Source: Chlorophyllum brunneum (Eukaryota > Basidiomycota > Agaricomycetes > Agaricales > Agaricaceae). From it: a stretch of DNA of 64,000 bases. The notes under the pieces were generated by a model. It ran no database searches and was not told the origin of the DNA. It saw nothing but the letters and a program-made list of their open reading frames with translations. The DNA is taken from NCBI GenBank assembly GCA_963576785.1, contig OY756147.1, positions 1,922,001 to 1,986,000 on the forward strand. The letters run 5' to 3'. Shown piece after piece: positions 41,979 to 53,963 of the stretch; the stretch's first letter is position 1, and each line of letters begins with the position of its first letter. Position numbers and translations under genes: made by a program.

Positions 41979-44417
41979 TGTGGTAAGCCATTTTTTCCAG
42001 TTGTCTTGCACATGGTTTATTACATTTCTGAGGTATGTCTTGACCTCTTAGTTAATGTGCTCTGTCTAACTGTCCATTTGTGAGTGGTATGTCATAGATA
42101 AGTTCTGTTGGGTACCTGTTGCTCTGCATAGTTCTGCCATGAATTTTGTGCTGAATTGAGGACCTCTGTTACTGATGATTCTGCAGGATATTCCATGTGT
42201 TTTCCATATATTGTCTTGATATATATCTCCTAACTCCTTGGATGACAAGGTGGTGTTAACTGCATGCAGTCTGATCATTTTGCTGAAATGATCAACTATA
42301 ACAAGTATTGTATCATATCTGTCTGACTCTAGTAATGATCTTATCATATCAATTGAGATTTCTTCCCAAGGTTCTGCTGGTATCAGTAGTAGGTGGAGAT
42401 GTGTTGTGGGTCTTGTCTGGAGTATTTTGTTCCTTTGGCATGTATTGTACCCCTTGATGTATCACTTGATGTCATTGTGCATTTGGGGCTACCGATAGGT
42501 TCATTTAAGGAGTTCAATCATTTGCTGTTGTCCTGGATGTCCTATGTCAGTTTTGTTGCGATGTTGCTGGAGTATTTTCTGTCATAATTGGCTGTTGGGT
42601 GGTATATATATCCTTCTTTCAAATATTGGTAATTCATTGGTCTCCCATATCTCCTCTGGTCATTTCTCCTTTTCTTTTAGCCACTGTATTTCCCTTTTTG
42701 TTTTTTTTGTAGTCAGGTTTTAATTCTTCTTTTCCAGAAATTCCCCAGATTTATCAGATCTTGGTGATTGTATCATCAAATAGATGGTTGGGTAGTAAGG
42801 TAATATCAGTATTGTCTCAGGTAGTGTTTGTTTCCATTAATCTCAATAATACATCTGTTTTTGTGTTGGTTTTCCTGGGGATGTGTTTCAACATGTAATA
42901 GTATTCTTGTAGCTCTATTTGCCATCTCACTTGTCATCCTGTGAGTTGATGTGGTTTTCAAAAGTATCCAAGGTTTTTGTGGTCAGTCCATATTTCAAAC
43001 AGTTCTTCTGTATCAAGTAGATATTGTCTCCATGTTTTGATTGCTTCTCAGATTGTGAGTAGCTCTTTGTTGTAGATTTGGTAGTTGCACTCTGCTGGTA
43101 TCATTGTTCTTGAGTGGACAGTGATTTGAATGCTGTTATGAACTATAGATAGACATTATAATCCTATTATACACCCATTGTCTCACACTTATCATTTCAC
43201 TGTATCTGTTTCATCTCTTGTTTTACCCTTAAAGCTATATCCTTTCTGACTTGTTCTACTTGTCTCCTATGACTCCAGTACTTCACTCCTTTATTCTTAG
43301 CAACCACCACTAGTATATAAAGTGTAGTAATACTTGATGTATTTCTTATACTTTACCAATTGTATCATTCTTTCTCTTTTCTCTACTTCCTTATCTTTAT
43401 CCAAAGACTTGCAACCTGAGTCCTAGACTAGGGTCATAACAAACACTTGCTATTGTTGGTCTGCCCATGTCCATTGGGTGTCCTTCTTCTTCAGCTTGTC
43501 ACTATGTTGCTGAAATCATGTATGAATTGTCAGTAGAAGTTTGCAAAACCCAGGAATTTTTTGACATCTTTTAGAGATTTGGGCATTAGCCATTCTTTTA
43601 CTGCTTTCACCTTCTCCTCCATTTTTACGCTGCCCTGTCCAACCACAAATCCTAGTATTGGTATTTCCTTTGTATCAAATAAGCACTTTGACCTTTTGAA
43701 GTATAGCTGGTGTTTGGCTGCAATGTCAAGGAACTGCCTTGTTCTCTCCTCAAGTTCCTTCTGCATAGTTCCTGGGATGACAAAGTCATCCATATAGTTG
43801 ACAACTGCTCCTTCATGTAACATTTCTTGGAATACCATGTTCATCATTCTTTGGAACATTGCTGGTAAGTTGCTTATTCCAAAAAACATGACTGTTGCTT
43901 TGAATAACCCATTATTTGTTACAAACACTGCCTTCCATTCATCACCTTCTCTTATCCTGACATTGTTGTATCCCCAGATGATATTGAGTTTGTTGAAGAC
44001 TTTGGCATCTTTCAGTTGATCAAGTACTTCACTTATAAGTGGAAGTGGTGCCTTGTCCTTGATCATATGTTTGTTTAGTTTCTTGTAGTCCTGTACCAGG
44101 TACTTGGTTCTGTCTTTCTTGGGTATAAAGAAGCATGGGGTGGCATAGGGGGATTGTGATGGTCAAATTCTTCCTAAGGCAATATTTTTGTCAAGGAATT
44201 TTTGCAGTTCTTGTTTTTCCATTATCATCATGGGGTAGACTTTGGACTGTAGTACTGGTGGCACATCTTTGGATAGGTTTATCTTGTGGTCCCATATTGT
44301 GTGTTTGGGTAGTTTGTTGAATTTCTTCTTGTTGAACAGGTGTGTGTATTGCTGGAGGTATGTTGGTAGGTCTTCTAGGTTTGTCTGGTCAGTTTTCTTT
44401 TCCTCTATATGTTCTTT
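41979..44417 (-). pseudogene. pol: Gypsy G2 pol: integrase, RNase H, RT
   Basis: Sense order from 44417 down: protease-RT linker (EHIEEKKTDQTNLEDLP), RT with NYMDDFVIPGT near 43795 in the 178-codon frame 43530-44066, RNase H remnants (42750-43130 and after the solo LTR at 43442-43510), and integrase with SDRGPQF-type and IDMI...PLPES-like segments (42066-42347). The solo LTR at 43134-43441 interrupts RNase H, and about 135 bp relative to G1 is missing at that point. Many stops. Confidence 0.85.
43134..43441 (+). repeat. Solo gypsy LTR within G2 RNase H
   Basis: 308 bp from TGTTATGAAC to CATAACA with TATATAAAGTG in the plus direction. Flanks AATGC and AACAC are not identical; both could derive from AACGC by CpG decay, but neighbouring host sequence is also deleted, so this stays open. 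Confidence 0.87.
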
Positions 44418-44523
44418 GACTGTGCATATTCTCAATGCATCCCTTCTTTGACTCGTACCACCACCATCAATTTGCAAAACTCGGTTATACGGTACAAAGT
44501 CTACAGTACAAAGGATACATTTC

Positions 44524-46689
44524 ATGCCTGCATTATGTTCCAATCTCTCTCTGAGGGAGACCATGTCTGATGGCAACAGGGAAGTCTTCAGGAATACACC
44601 ACGTGTTCCAGCCCCCTCCATCGTTACGGCCTCTGCAGCTCTGCCCCCTCCCAGCATCCTGTTTCCTAGGACACCATCTATGACTAGGCCTTTTGTCCCC
44701 ACAGACCAGGCCTACAGTAACACCATTCCCCCATTGGTTCTCAGCAGAAAACCGTCAACACCCCCAACGGCCACGGTACCCCTCACCAGTGAAGGAGAGA
44801 AAACTGTCCATTGGTCATCCAAACAAGTAAGGCTGGAGGGTGACCACTACTACTCAGGAAAGGATTGGGCCAATCAGGTAAAAGAAGGATTGAAGCCTAA
44901 GGAAGAAGATGCCGAAGACAATGTTGTGGAACACAAAGGTGGACCGGAGGAATTCTACGACGATGCTGTTAGGGAGGTTGGTAAGATCTCCGAGTGGGTC
45001 AAGGCCTACAGCACGTTTAACATGAGTGGTAACAAAGGACTCGCATTTGGGCGGGCCTTCACTGAACTAACGGGGACCCTGATGAAGGCGGGATGGCTCA
45101 AGGTTGCTGTTGACGAGAAGAAGAACGATCTCCATGGTTGGATGGGGGTCAATTTTGGTAAGATTACTGTCCGTGCTGAGGAAACCCCCCAGCCAGACGT
45201 TTCCCCCCTGCGACGAGTGGCCTCCAAAGGCCCCACGTGCAAACCTGATGATGTCTGCATGGAGGTTGTTGAGCACATTGTCACTCTGGGTATCACCGAT
45301 GGCAATGAAGTCATTTATTCAGTTATCTCTGATGATGATGTGCAAATGATCACCGAGGCGGAGTTCAAGACCATTGTCCATAACAAGAAGTGTAGGGTTT
45401 GGAAACCCAAAGGAGCGGCCACAAAGACTGCCACTACCGGGCCAAAGATCTCAAACCCCGCCTCCCCACCTATGCCTGCCAAGGCTGCCAAAACTCCAGT
45501 GTCTTAACCCAAGGTCACCAAAAAACCTCAGGAAGGCACAAAAACTTCCTATGCTGCAGCTACGGCCAAAGGGGGTAAGAATTCCACTTCCACTCCCACT
45601 TCTACTGGGCGTGACCCTCTCAAGCTCTTGGAGTTTGCGAGCAAATTCCCAGAATTATCCCATGAGAAGATAGTAGCAATGTATGACGCTGCTTTCTCCT
45701 CTTCCTCCCCCACGGACAAAAAGCCAGCTAAGAAAGCTGGTGTTATCCGCTTCACATTGAATGGTCCCTCGCGCAAGCAGGTCATCATTCCTCTCCTTAC
45801 TGGGCCCAACGTTTCCAACTTCGGGGCCATTATTGACTCTCTCAATGCTTGTCTCATAGCGGAGAAGTCCAAAACTAGGGTCATCGCCGCCTCGCAGGGT
45901 AAGCTGGGCCTCATGGTCCACACCTCGGAGGTGTTGACCCCAAAGAAGCTCAATGTTATCAAGGCGTGGCTCAAAGAGAAGTTTGGAGGAATCACTATGG
46001 GTGACGTATCCCTCCCCAAATCCAAATCATTTGTGAAAGTCACAGACATCAGCTACATCATGCCCCGAGGACAGGTCCTCAATGAAGCTAATATTGTCAC
46101 CAGCATCTGGAACTCCATCCACTCGGATGCTATCCAATTCTCGACACAACCAAGAGTGCAGCGCAACTCCAAACACTCAGACACCTGCACAGTGTGGTTC
46201 AAAATCTGGGAATCCAAGGCAGGGTCCAACATTGCAAAGATCGAGGACAAGTTCCTCAACATCTATGGAGGTCTCTTCTGCATCAGAAGGGCCAATGCCA
46301 ACCCTGGGGTTCTATTTTGTGCCAAGTGCTACAGATGGGGTGACCTTCTAATCCGATGCTGTGCAAGGCTGTTCACCTGCGCTCACTGCAAGGGTCCCCA
46401 CTCTACCACCAACTACTGTACCTTCGCCTACTACTGCAAGGGCAATGACAAAGCAGACCTGCCCATTGCGGCCACCCCTTCTGGAGAACCATGCCCTCAT
46501 AAGGCTACGTGCTCCAACTGTGGCAAGGATCACCTCGCCACTGACCATAAATGCCAATTCTGGAAGAAACGATTCGACCATGACTGGCACGCCAATAAAG
46601 CACTCAAACTAAGAGCCAACAAAGGAGTCCCACTGCCCCCCTTCTCATCATCCCCAGCTAGTCAAAGCCAGACTAACTCCCCTAAATGA
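44524..46689 (+). pseudogene. LINE T7 ORF1, gag-like protein (721 aa, one stop)
   Basis: A single frame of 722 codons starting MPALCSNLSLRET with only one stop, TAA at 45505-45507 (in other copies CAA, Gln). Residues 1-370 are low-complexity and acidic with Pro/Ala-rich linkers; residues about 365-560 hold the conserved core (LLEFASKFPELSHEKIV, SRKQVIIPLLTGPN, QGKLGLMVHTSEVL, SFVKVTDISYIMPRG); then three Cys-His knuckles: CAKCYRWGDLLIRC (His lost to Asp/Leu), CAHCKGPHSTTNYC and CSNCGKDHLATDHKC. It should bind LINE RNA and act in the ribonucleoprotein particle. Confidence 0.92.
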
Positions 46690-49600
46690 ATAACACACCC
46701 AACAATCAAGACAGGCCTCTTTGCTCACTTCTGAGTGAGTTAAAGGTTTGCTCTCACAATGTTGGAAGATCGTATGGAGTGATGGAGACAGTCCTCGCAC
46801 GTAGAGGTGATGTCGACCTCCTCCTCATACAAGAACCCCCGTAGAGATATCTCCGCAATATCCCTTCCCCCATATCTAACAATGGCTCCCCCCTTGTGGG
46901 AGGCCCAGTCCACCTGGACTGGACGCTCCTTTCATATCCAATCATCACCAAAGAAGTCCTCCAAGTTGGATGCCGGTGTTACCCTCAATGGACGGTGAAC
47001 ATGGAACACCGTACTACTCCCTGAGTCCTTGCATTTGCTCACAAGAGACTTAGGCGACTTTGACCCTCCGTCAGAAGGGATATTATTGAACATCGAGACC
47101 TCCTGTGCATCTTTCTTTGTGCAGGAGGAGAAGAACTACTACTGCTGAACGTATACAATCACAGCCATAACACTACACTCCACTTCCTCGAGGAGCGCCT
47201 CTTTGACCTTCTGCCCTTTCTCTTAATGGGCAGTGATATTAACATTTGATCTGAGTGATGGGACCCTTCAACGGATCAACATCCAGCAAGTGCGGACCGT
47301 CTCCTCATGATCATTGAAGCCCTCAATTTAGAGAGGTCAATCCCATCTGCAGCCATACCAACTTGTTATACCTCAAACCCCAACTTACCAGACATGGTCA
47401 TAGATCTGTTGTTTGTCTCAGGAATGTTACCATACATCCCCATCCATACTATCCAGGAAGGTGATTGATACAATTCAGACTATGCCCCCCTTCTAATTAG
47501 GATTCCTATTCCACAAATGAAAGTTGTCATTGAGAGATTGACAATTCCTAAAGAATCGGAAGAGGAAACCAAGTTCCTGACAGATATCATGGAAGGAATT
47601 AACACCAAGAACTGGCCAATGAATAATGTGGACAAGCTGGAGAGAGCTGTTGCTGATTTGGGAGGCTTATTTGGCAGATCCTGGAATTACAATGCAAAGA
47701 AAACCAAGATCACCACTAGGTCCAAAACCTGGTGGAACGAAGAGTGCTCTACTGCACTTGCAACACACCGCGTGGACCGCAAGAACAAGTGCAAATGGAA
47801 TGCCTTTCGCAAGACCATAAGGAAGACAAAAAGAGTGTATTTTGACAAGAAGATCCAAGAAATCTCAGTCGACAATAAATGTCCATGGGATTTAATGCCA
47901 TGGGTCAAAGCACATGTGCTCCTGGCTACAGAAGCCATTCGCCACAATGGCCAGCCTTGTCTAACTATAGACAGCCTATGGACGGCCCTTGACCAGCACT
48001 ACAATGTGGCCCACAACAGACCAGTTAACATGGCTGTATTAGATGAACTTCCTCTGCCAATTGGGATGGAGAATAGGACTTGGGTGGATTTCTCTCTCCT
48101 TGAGATGATGGAATCACTCAAGGATACCTCGAATTCTTCTGCCCCCGGCCCTGACCACATTTCCTGGTCCCACCTTAAACAGATTGCTGCCATTGACACC
48201 TGCGCCAATCTCCTTCTCAAAATCAGTCATGCATGCCTATCCCTTGGACATTGGCCCACACATTTCAAAAAGTCAACGTCGGTTATTATCCCCAAACCTA
48301 ACAAACCCGACTACTCCACCCCGAAGGCATTCAGACCAATTGTTCTTCTCAACACACTTGGCAAGTTAATAGAGAAAATGCTCGCCAAACAACTTCAATT
48401 CGAGGTGGTGAAATTCAAGGTTCTCCACCCTTACCAACTGGGAGCCATCCGACAACATTTCACTGAGGATGCAGGACTTTTTTTAACTCACATTATCCGA
48501 GGAGCTTGGACAAAGAAGAGGAAGACATCGGTGCTTGCATTCAATGTTGCCCAATTCTTCCCCTCCCTCAACCATGACCTCCTTATCAACATACTGGGTC
48601 AGCAGGGATTTCCCCCCCAAATTGCGGAGTTCTTCAACAACTACCTCAAAGAGTGCCGCACTACCTACCGGTGGAACAACGAAACCTCCCCAGAATATGA
48701 CGCAGTGGTGGGAGTGGGCCAAGGCTCAGCCCTTAGTCCCATTCTCTCTGCCCTATACCTTGCCCCCCTTCTTCACATATTTGATGTCCGCATAGAGGAA
48801 CACCACGACAGATGGGACTTTGATGTCCTATCTTTTGTAGATGATGGCACCTTAGTCACACAATCCCCATCCCTTGAACAAAACATCGAAATCCTCCAAC
48901 ACATGTACCGTGAAATGGAGCGGCTCATGAATGAATTTGGCCTTGAGATTGAACACAGTAAGTCCGAAGTCTTTCACTTCACACATGTGAGACAGGACTC
49001 CAATCCCTCTATTGATTTGGGATCCCCACCTTTCACTGGCCGCACTCCTCTCAAGCCAAAAGCCCACTGGCGATACCTCGGCTTCTATTTCGACCAAACG
49101 TTAACCTTCAAGGAACATGTTCGCTACTACTCCGCCAAGGCAATATCAACGATCAAGGCGATGAAAATGTTAGGGAACTCCGTACGTGGTTTGTCCCCTA
49201 GCAATAAAAGATTATTATACCGTTTGTGTGTCATACTGGTAGCAACATACGGATACCGACTTTGGTTTCACAACAAGTCACGGACTAAAGGGACCTGTGA
49301 AATCCTCAACAAGATGCAGCGAAGCGCAGCCCTCTGGATTACTGAGGCCTTCCAGACTTCTCTCACCAGCGGCATCAAGTCCCTTGCAGGGCTCATGCCC
49401 ATCAAACTCTATCTCCGAAAGTTGGCCGAACGACAAACCTCGAGGCTTCATACATTGGATGATGAACATGCATTGGCAAGATTGACGAAAGAGTATCATT
49501 CTTCCCCACACTGACTTCACATCAAGAATTTCATGGAGATTCAGAAGAAGAAGACACTTAGAGCTGTGATGGATGTTTTGTGCCCCACCCCCGAGACTCA

Positions 49601-50735
49601 GTATATAGAACATTTTAACTCTGTTTCCAAATCTGTCTGACCCGGATGTAGGTTACTTGACTGCTTCCCTACTAATGTATCTTTTATAGGATTCAACTAG
49701 GACAACCCCCACCTCTCAAAGACACTTTGGGACAATGTTACAATGAATGCAACGATGGACTTCAAGTCCATTATTATTGGCACGGATGGCTTGGTCCACC
49801 CCAACCCTAACCCGCTTGCTAGCCAGTTCATGGTGGCAGATACAATTTGACACTTAGACAGAGGGAGTTCCATCATGAAGAGACTCGGAGGAACAATGTC
49901 AACTGACATGGAACTAGTCGTGCAGTACCTAGGAATTACTAAGGTACTCGCCACCGACAACTATGACCAGGTAGAACACATTCATGTGTTCACCAACTCC
50001 CTCGCAGCCTCTCGGCTCCTACTTGATTGCTCACCACATTCCTGCCAGTGACAGTCTATCCTTACATAGAAGGCACTCCTGACTTGGTTCAACAAGTCTG
50101 ACCAACACCACCTCTCATTTTACCACACTCTGTCAAAGTGCAAATATGGGGTACAAAAAGCCACTCACGATTGGATCCAAACAATCACCTGGCCTAACCG
50201 GGGTCGAAATCACCGAGTCCCTAATTCCATAGACTACTTATGCAAGAAGTCTGCCAAACGAGCCATTCACACATGGCGAGCCATGTTTGGATTCAAAAAA
50301 TATAGTGGTAGCTCCTTCCTCCACCTCCCGGTGCGAGCGAATAGGGCCTCTGCTTTACCATCGCATATCAAATCCGGTCCCTGGATACGAGAATGCGGTT
50401 ACCAGCCACAGCTCTTCACAAGAGCATGTCGCGCCATTCTATGCCATGCCCCAATTGGTGAATACCGACTATGGTTCTTCCCCAACGAGGACTTATCTTG
50501 CCACCACTGCGACAATCAAATGGTCCAGACTAGGTCGCACATCCTCTATCATTGCAACACCTTCGATCATCATTTTGGCATCAACACCATCAGGACACTA
50601 GTCAATTTCTTGCATCGTAACCCTACCACATTCAGCTTCCCCCTGGAGCCTGACCGCCCTTGTTTCCATGCCGGTTCAATACCCCCGCTACATCGTCATC
50701 AAGTCCATCAGAGGTTTGGGTCTGCGCCTGCATGA
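46686..50735 (+). pseudogene. LINE T7 ORF2: endonuclease, RT, RNase H, C-terminal knuckle
   Basis: A 1350-codon frame without frameshifts. ATG at 46686 overlaps the ORF1 stop in ATGA. The endonuclease (46686-47510) has LLIQEPP then TAG for Trp, SDYAPLLIRIPIP, and about five stops. The RT block 47517-49514 is open for 665 codons: SAPGPDHISWSHLKQ, FRPIVLLNTLGKLIEKMLAK, FNVAQFFPSLNHDLL (usual Asp changed to Asn), GVGQGSALSP and FVDDGTLVTQSP near 48835. RNase H (49740-50200) has IIIGTDGLVHPN, TDMELVVQYLGI and HVFTNSLAAS, where the third catalytic Asp is Asn, plus several stops. The C-terminal CHHCDNQMVQTRSHILYHC knuckle (50500-50560) is intact. Confidence 0.93.
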
Positions 50736-51192
50736 ATCCTTTTCTTTTTCTCTTTTTCTTTTGCTCTCCCGGTTATGGATTTCATCCCCATTTCTCTGTT
50801 TCTCCTTTCCTTGCTCGTCTACTGTTTTATATAGTATTCATTCAATATCCATCATTCCCATGGTATCTGTGCAAAAGCCCTCCCACACGCTAGTACCATT
50901 CGTTGTTTTCCCTTGTGTTTGCAAGTTGATAGTTCTTTTCTATCATTTTCTCTCTTTCACTCTCTCTCTCTCCGAATTCCTCTCATTCCTTTTCCCTCTG
51001 TTCAACTTAGGTACCAAACATCTCTCTAGTATACATGCTAGATGGCATCAAGTCTCATGGGGTTAGTGTACGTTTAGTCTACTTTCCTTGCTCTGAACAT
51101 TTTGTACGTTCTATCTTTGTATGTATATACATGTGGACTGCGTTCGAGCACTGCTATATAAATTGTTGATTTAAAAAAAAAAAAAAAAAAAA
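50736..51192 (+). other. LINE T7 3' UTR and poly-A tail
   Basis: Non-coding. Contains a CT-rich microsatellite-like stretch near 50950-50985 and the conserved terminal block GGACTGCGTTCGAGCAC ... TATATAAATTGTTGATTT before 19 A. The terminal block is shared with N1 and N2 in shortened form and is the likely recognition site for the LINE reverse transcriptase. Confidence 0.85.
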
Positions 51193-51208
51193 GACTGTGC
51201 ATATTCTC

Positions 51209-52047
51209 TTGTTGAACCATATGTTGTTGTGGTGTGTAGTGCAATCCTTTGGACATTTTGTGAAACATATTATGTTGTTTGTCCAATTGATTTCAGGGTT
51301 GTGTTTGACAAGCTAGTCATGTCCTAGGTATAGGTCTGTGCTTTCCAGTTGTGTTACCATTGCTTCAATTTCTTCCATGTGTTTTCCATTGTTCAGTATT
51401 AGGTATGCTGTGTCTGTTATCTTGCCTTTTTTGTTCTTGGTCCTATCAGTATTGATTACTCTTATTGGGGTTTTGAGAGATTTGGTTGGGATTTATTCTT
51501 CTTCTACTACTCTCTGAGCTATGCACATGTGAGTGCATCCAGAGTCTACTAGCATGGTGATTGTTTGGGTCCTTTTGTTGTTCTGATGTTTGAGTCTAGA
51601 AGAAGTTCGTATGTTGAGTTTCATTTCTGTGAAATTACATATTGTCTATTGTGAAGTAAAACAGGAACTCCAGGCTCATTGGCTTGTGGGTTTGCACCTA
51701 CTTGGAGCCTTCAGAAAAATCCTCCTTTGCCTCTTCTTCTTGCTTGATTTCCTCAGTAATCTTCCTGATGTGTGCTTTCTTTAGTACTTTGCAATTCTTC
51801 AAAATGTGACCTTGCTTGCCACAATTATAGCATGTTATTTTGGTGTATGTGACTTTGGTCTTTTTGCAGCAGTATTTGGCAATATGCCTGTCTAGGTTGC
51901 AGTTGAAATATCTTGGTTTTCCATTCTGATCAGTGTCTGCTTTCTGTCTTCCTATCTCCATTGGTTGTTCTCCACCTCCATACATGACTCCTGTACTTGT
52001 TTTGACATCTCTGTGGGTGATGTCCATGGTTTTGTATCCCTGTCCTA
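51209..52047 (-). pseudogene. gag: Gypsy G2 protease and gag C-terminus
   Basis: The sense strand from 52027 reads the gag end: DQNGKPRYFNCNLDRHIAKYC (first knuckle damaged: Cys to Phe, Gly to Arg), CYNCGKQGHILKNC (intact) and EDFSEGSK with stop at 51698, the same ending as G1. The protease frame follows at 51660-51210 with VDSGCTHMCIA near 51545. The short gag-pol overlap seen in G1 is kept. It is interrupted at 52048 by a solo copia-type LTR and ends at LINE T7. Confidence 0.85.
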
Positions 52048-52052
52048 CTGCA

Positions 52053-52999
52053 TATTATGTCCAAACCTCAAACCTATGTCAGAGGCTATGATAAGTTCCC
52101 AGAAGCAATACCACTTGTCCTGCCACCACAATCCAACAATGCTGTCATTGACTCTCTACTCCAACTTGCTTGGATATATGCACCATACTTATATGTATGT
52201 GACACTGATGGACTCTACTTGTGCACCATCAAGAACAACCTCTATGGCACCTGGAATAATAGTTGGAAAGCACAAATTGCAATCTACTTGAGCCTTTGTC
52301 AAGTCACCTGAGTCTTACCTCTCAGAAGAACCAACTACACCAATGTTGTCCCTGTTATCCAATCCTGATCAGCCAATGAATGCAATCCTTCTGTCACCAC
52401 CATTATCATCATTGCCATCTACCACTTCATCCTGCATGTCTTGTGACTGTAGCTGTTCCAATGAATCCTTATCATTGTCATCTGAGATCTCCGAGGATGA
52501 GTAAGCACTCATCTGTTTCATCTTCATCCATTTCACTTTGCTCTATGTTTAGTTGTTTCACCTTTATCAGTTTTATGTCTATCTTTAGTAGTATTTCATC
52601 ATATGTTTCATATCTATCAGTTTCACATTGTGAAACTTGTTTCAGTCTCATATCTATACTCCATAGTATTTATAGAAAAGAAGTAGTTACTATAAGTAGC
52701 TGACTGTATTAGGAAGTCAAAGCTTGAGCTTTGATCTTCTACAGGGATAGCTTTCTTAATCGCCCAAGAAGGGTTTCCATTGACAGTTGCTGTCAGTCAA
52801 TAAAAGATTGCTTAACTGCTTATTCTCTACTTACCCTCATCACTCAGAGCTATGAGATAAATGGGATTCCCATTTCTTGATTGAGTAATGACAGTTTGAT
52901 AATGCTTGCTTATCCAGTTACTTGGCTGAGATAGGTATTAAGGCCATATCCTAGAGGTCACATCCTCTTTGATTGCCCTTAGTAGCCAAATCCATAACA
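52053..52999 (+). repeat. Solo copia-type LTR (947 bp)
   Basis: Perfect target duplication CTGCA at 52048-52052 and 53000-53004, inside G2 gag. Starts TATTATGTCC (TG to TA by transition) and ends CCATAACA. It matches the inverted LTR at 9979-11119 over its length except for a 195-bp deletion near 52276. It keeps several TGTTTCA motifs (52515-52640) and a decayed TATA box. Confidence 0.93.
52057..52504 (+). pseudogene. U3 reading frame in the solo copia-type LTR
   Basis: ATG at LTR base 5 opens 84 codons (MSKPQTYVRGYDKFPEAIP..., LYLCTIKNNLYGTWNNSW) to the 195-bp deletion at about 52276. Beyond it, the acidic end EISEDE and TAA at 52502-52504 are conserved in another frame. This copy lacks the early stop of the 11115 copy, so the two complement each other in showing an ancestral frame of about 213 residues. 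Confidence 0.55.
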
Positions 53000-53450
53000 C
53001 TGCAAGGATCATGGTTCTCCATTTGTTGTATGTGGTCAGGATTGAGGTTGTCAGATAACCTACAATGGTTCTGATAATGTCTGCTCTGGTGTGTTGTTTG
53101 AGGAGGAAGATGGCATGTGTATCATCTGTTTCAGCTTGGGTTTTCAATACTTCAAACTCTATTAAGAAGTTCACAGTATTCCTCTTTTTTTGTTTGAACA
53201 ATTTGATTTTCCCTTCTACTATTGCATTCCTATTTCCTAAGGAGAATGTAGCTCTCATTTCCTTTGTAAAATTATCATACTCTGGCATTTTCTTGTTCTG
53301 AATTGCTTGTAATTTGGCATTGGTGTAAGGACCAGCTAGTTTTCCCTTCATTTATGCTCATACTCTGATTATCTTTTGTTCATTGTTGTTGATTTTGTTG
53401 AAGAGTGTCCATAAGGACATCACTTTCCACCAATTGTCAAACTTGGTTCT
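53000..53450 (-). pseudogene. gag: Gypsy G2 gag, capsid-like region
   Basis: The 137-codon frame 52938-53351 holds the gag core: KLAGPYTNAKLQAIQNK, FSLGNRNAIVEGKIKLFKQ and ADIIRTIVGYLTTS, equivalent to residues about 175-290 of G1 gag. Sequence continues with stops to 53450, where N2 cuts it, so the gag N-terminus and 5' LTR are not found here. Confidence 0.85.
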
Positions 53451-53606
53451 TTTTTTTTGCATCATCAATATTTAAAGCAGGGCTTGAATGCAGTCTGGCC
53501 CCTGTACCTACTACAAATACAATACAGGGCTCTCCAACCTACACCTGAAAAACTTTGTTGATGGAATAGCACATTAAACTCCAAGCACATATAGACTACA
53601 AGTCTG
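53451..53606 (-). mobile_element. N2, 3' fragment of second LINE family
   Basis: About 155 bp with a plus-strand T-run at 53451-53458, then ATGCAGTCTGG and GGGCTCTCCAACC, reverse complement of the N1 3' UTR and tail. It is a severely 5'-truncated insertion lying between gag of G2 and the LTR of G3. Confidence 0.75.
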
Positions 53607-53916
53607 TATTACAATCTTAGTCTACAACTCAGGTAGTAAGTCTTTGGATAAAGACAAGGAAGTAGAGAGAAGAGAAAGGGATGATACACTTGGTAAAGTG
53701 TAAGGAATACATCAAGTATTACTACACTTTATATACTAATGGTGAGCTCTAATAATAAGGGAACAGAGTAGCAGAGTCATAGGAGAGAGGTAAAACAAGT
53801 CAGAGAGAGTACAGCTCTAAGGAATGAAATAGTAGATAAAACAGATATGGTGAAATTGTAGGTATGAGGCAATGGGCACATGATAGGAATGTAACTACTA
53901 AGAATAGTTCATAACA
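53607..53916 (-). repeat. 3' LTR of gypsy G3
   Basis: 310 bp starting TATTACAATC (TG to TA) and ending CATAACA, homologous to the G1 and G2 LTRs with the TTGGTAAAGTGT and TATA segments. A purine tract of the sense strand follows at 53917-53932. Confidence 0.88.
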
Positions 53917-53963
53917 ATACCTCCTTTTCTAGATTTATGATCTTGTGAATCTCAAGTACCTTT

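Larger units (their letters stand above)
44434..51192 (+). mobile_element. LINE T7, full-length Tad-like element (6.76 kb)
   Basis: A complete plus-strand LINE with a 16-bp perfect target duplication GACTGTGCATATTCTC at 44418-44433 and 51193-51208, inside gypsy G2. Structure: 5' UTR of 90 bp, ORF1, ORF2 (ATGA overlap), 3' UTR of about 440 bp, poly-A from 51174. Perfect duplication and the long ORF1 and RT frames make it the best-preserved autonomous-type copy here, although ORF2 is broken by stops. Confidence 0.96.
29963..53450 (-). mobile_element. G2, degraded Ty3/gypsy copy split by many insertions
   Basis: G2 is a relative of G1 in the same orientation. Pieces in order: 3' LTR 29963-30275, ORF3 30276-30993, a scrap of integrase 34874-34916, integrase to RT 41979-44433, protease to gag 51209-52047, and gag 53000-53450. 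They are separated by LINE T6, N1, T7 and a solo copia-type LTR, with a solo gypsy LTR at 43134-43441. Target duplications at N1, T7 and the copia LTR show the pieces belong together. About 1 kb is missing where T6 inserted, and the 5' LTR is not in the window; N2 cuts the gag end at 53450. Confidence 0.85.

Noticed and set aside
43129..43446. Target duplication AATGC/AACAC of the solo LTR at 43134
   Set aside because: It needs two changes in five bases, and adjacent gypsy sequence is deleted. It could come from AACGC by CpG decay but is not counted as evidence.
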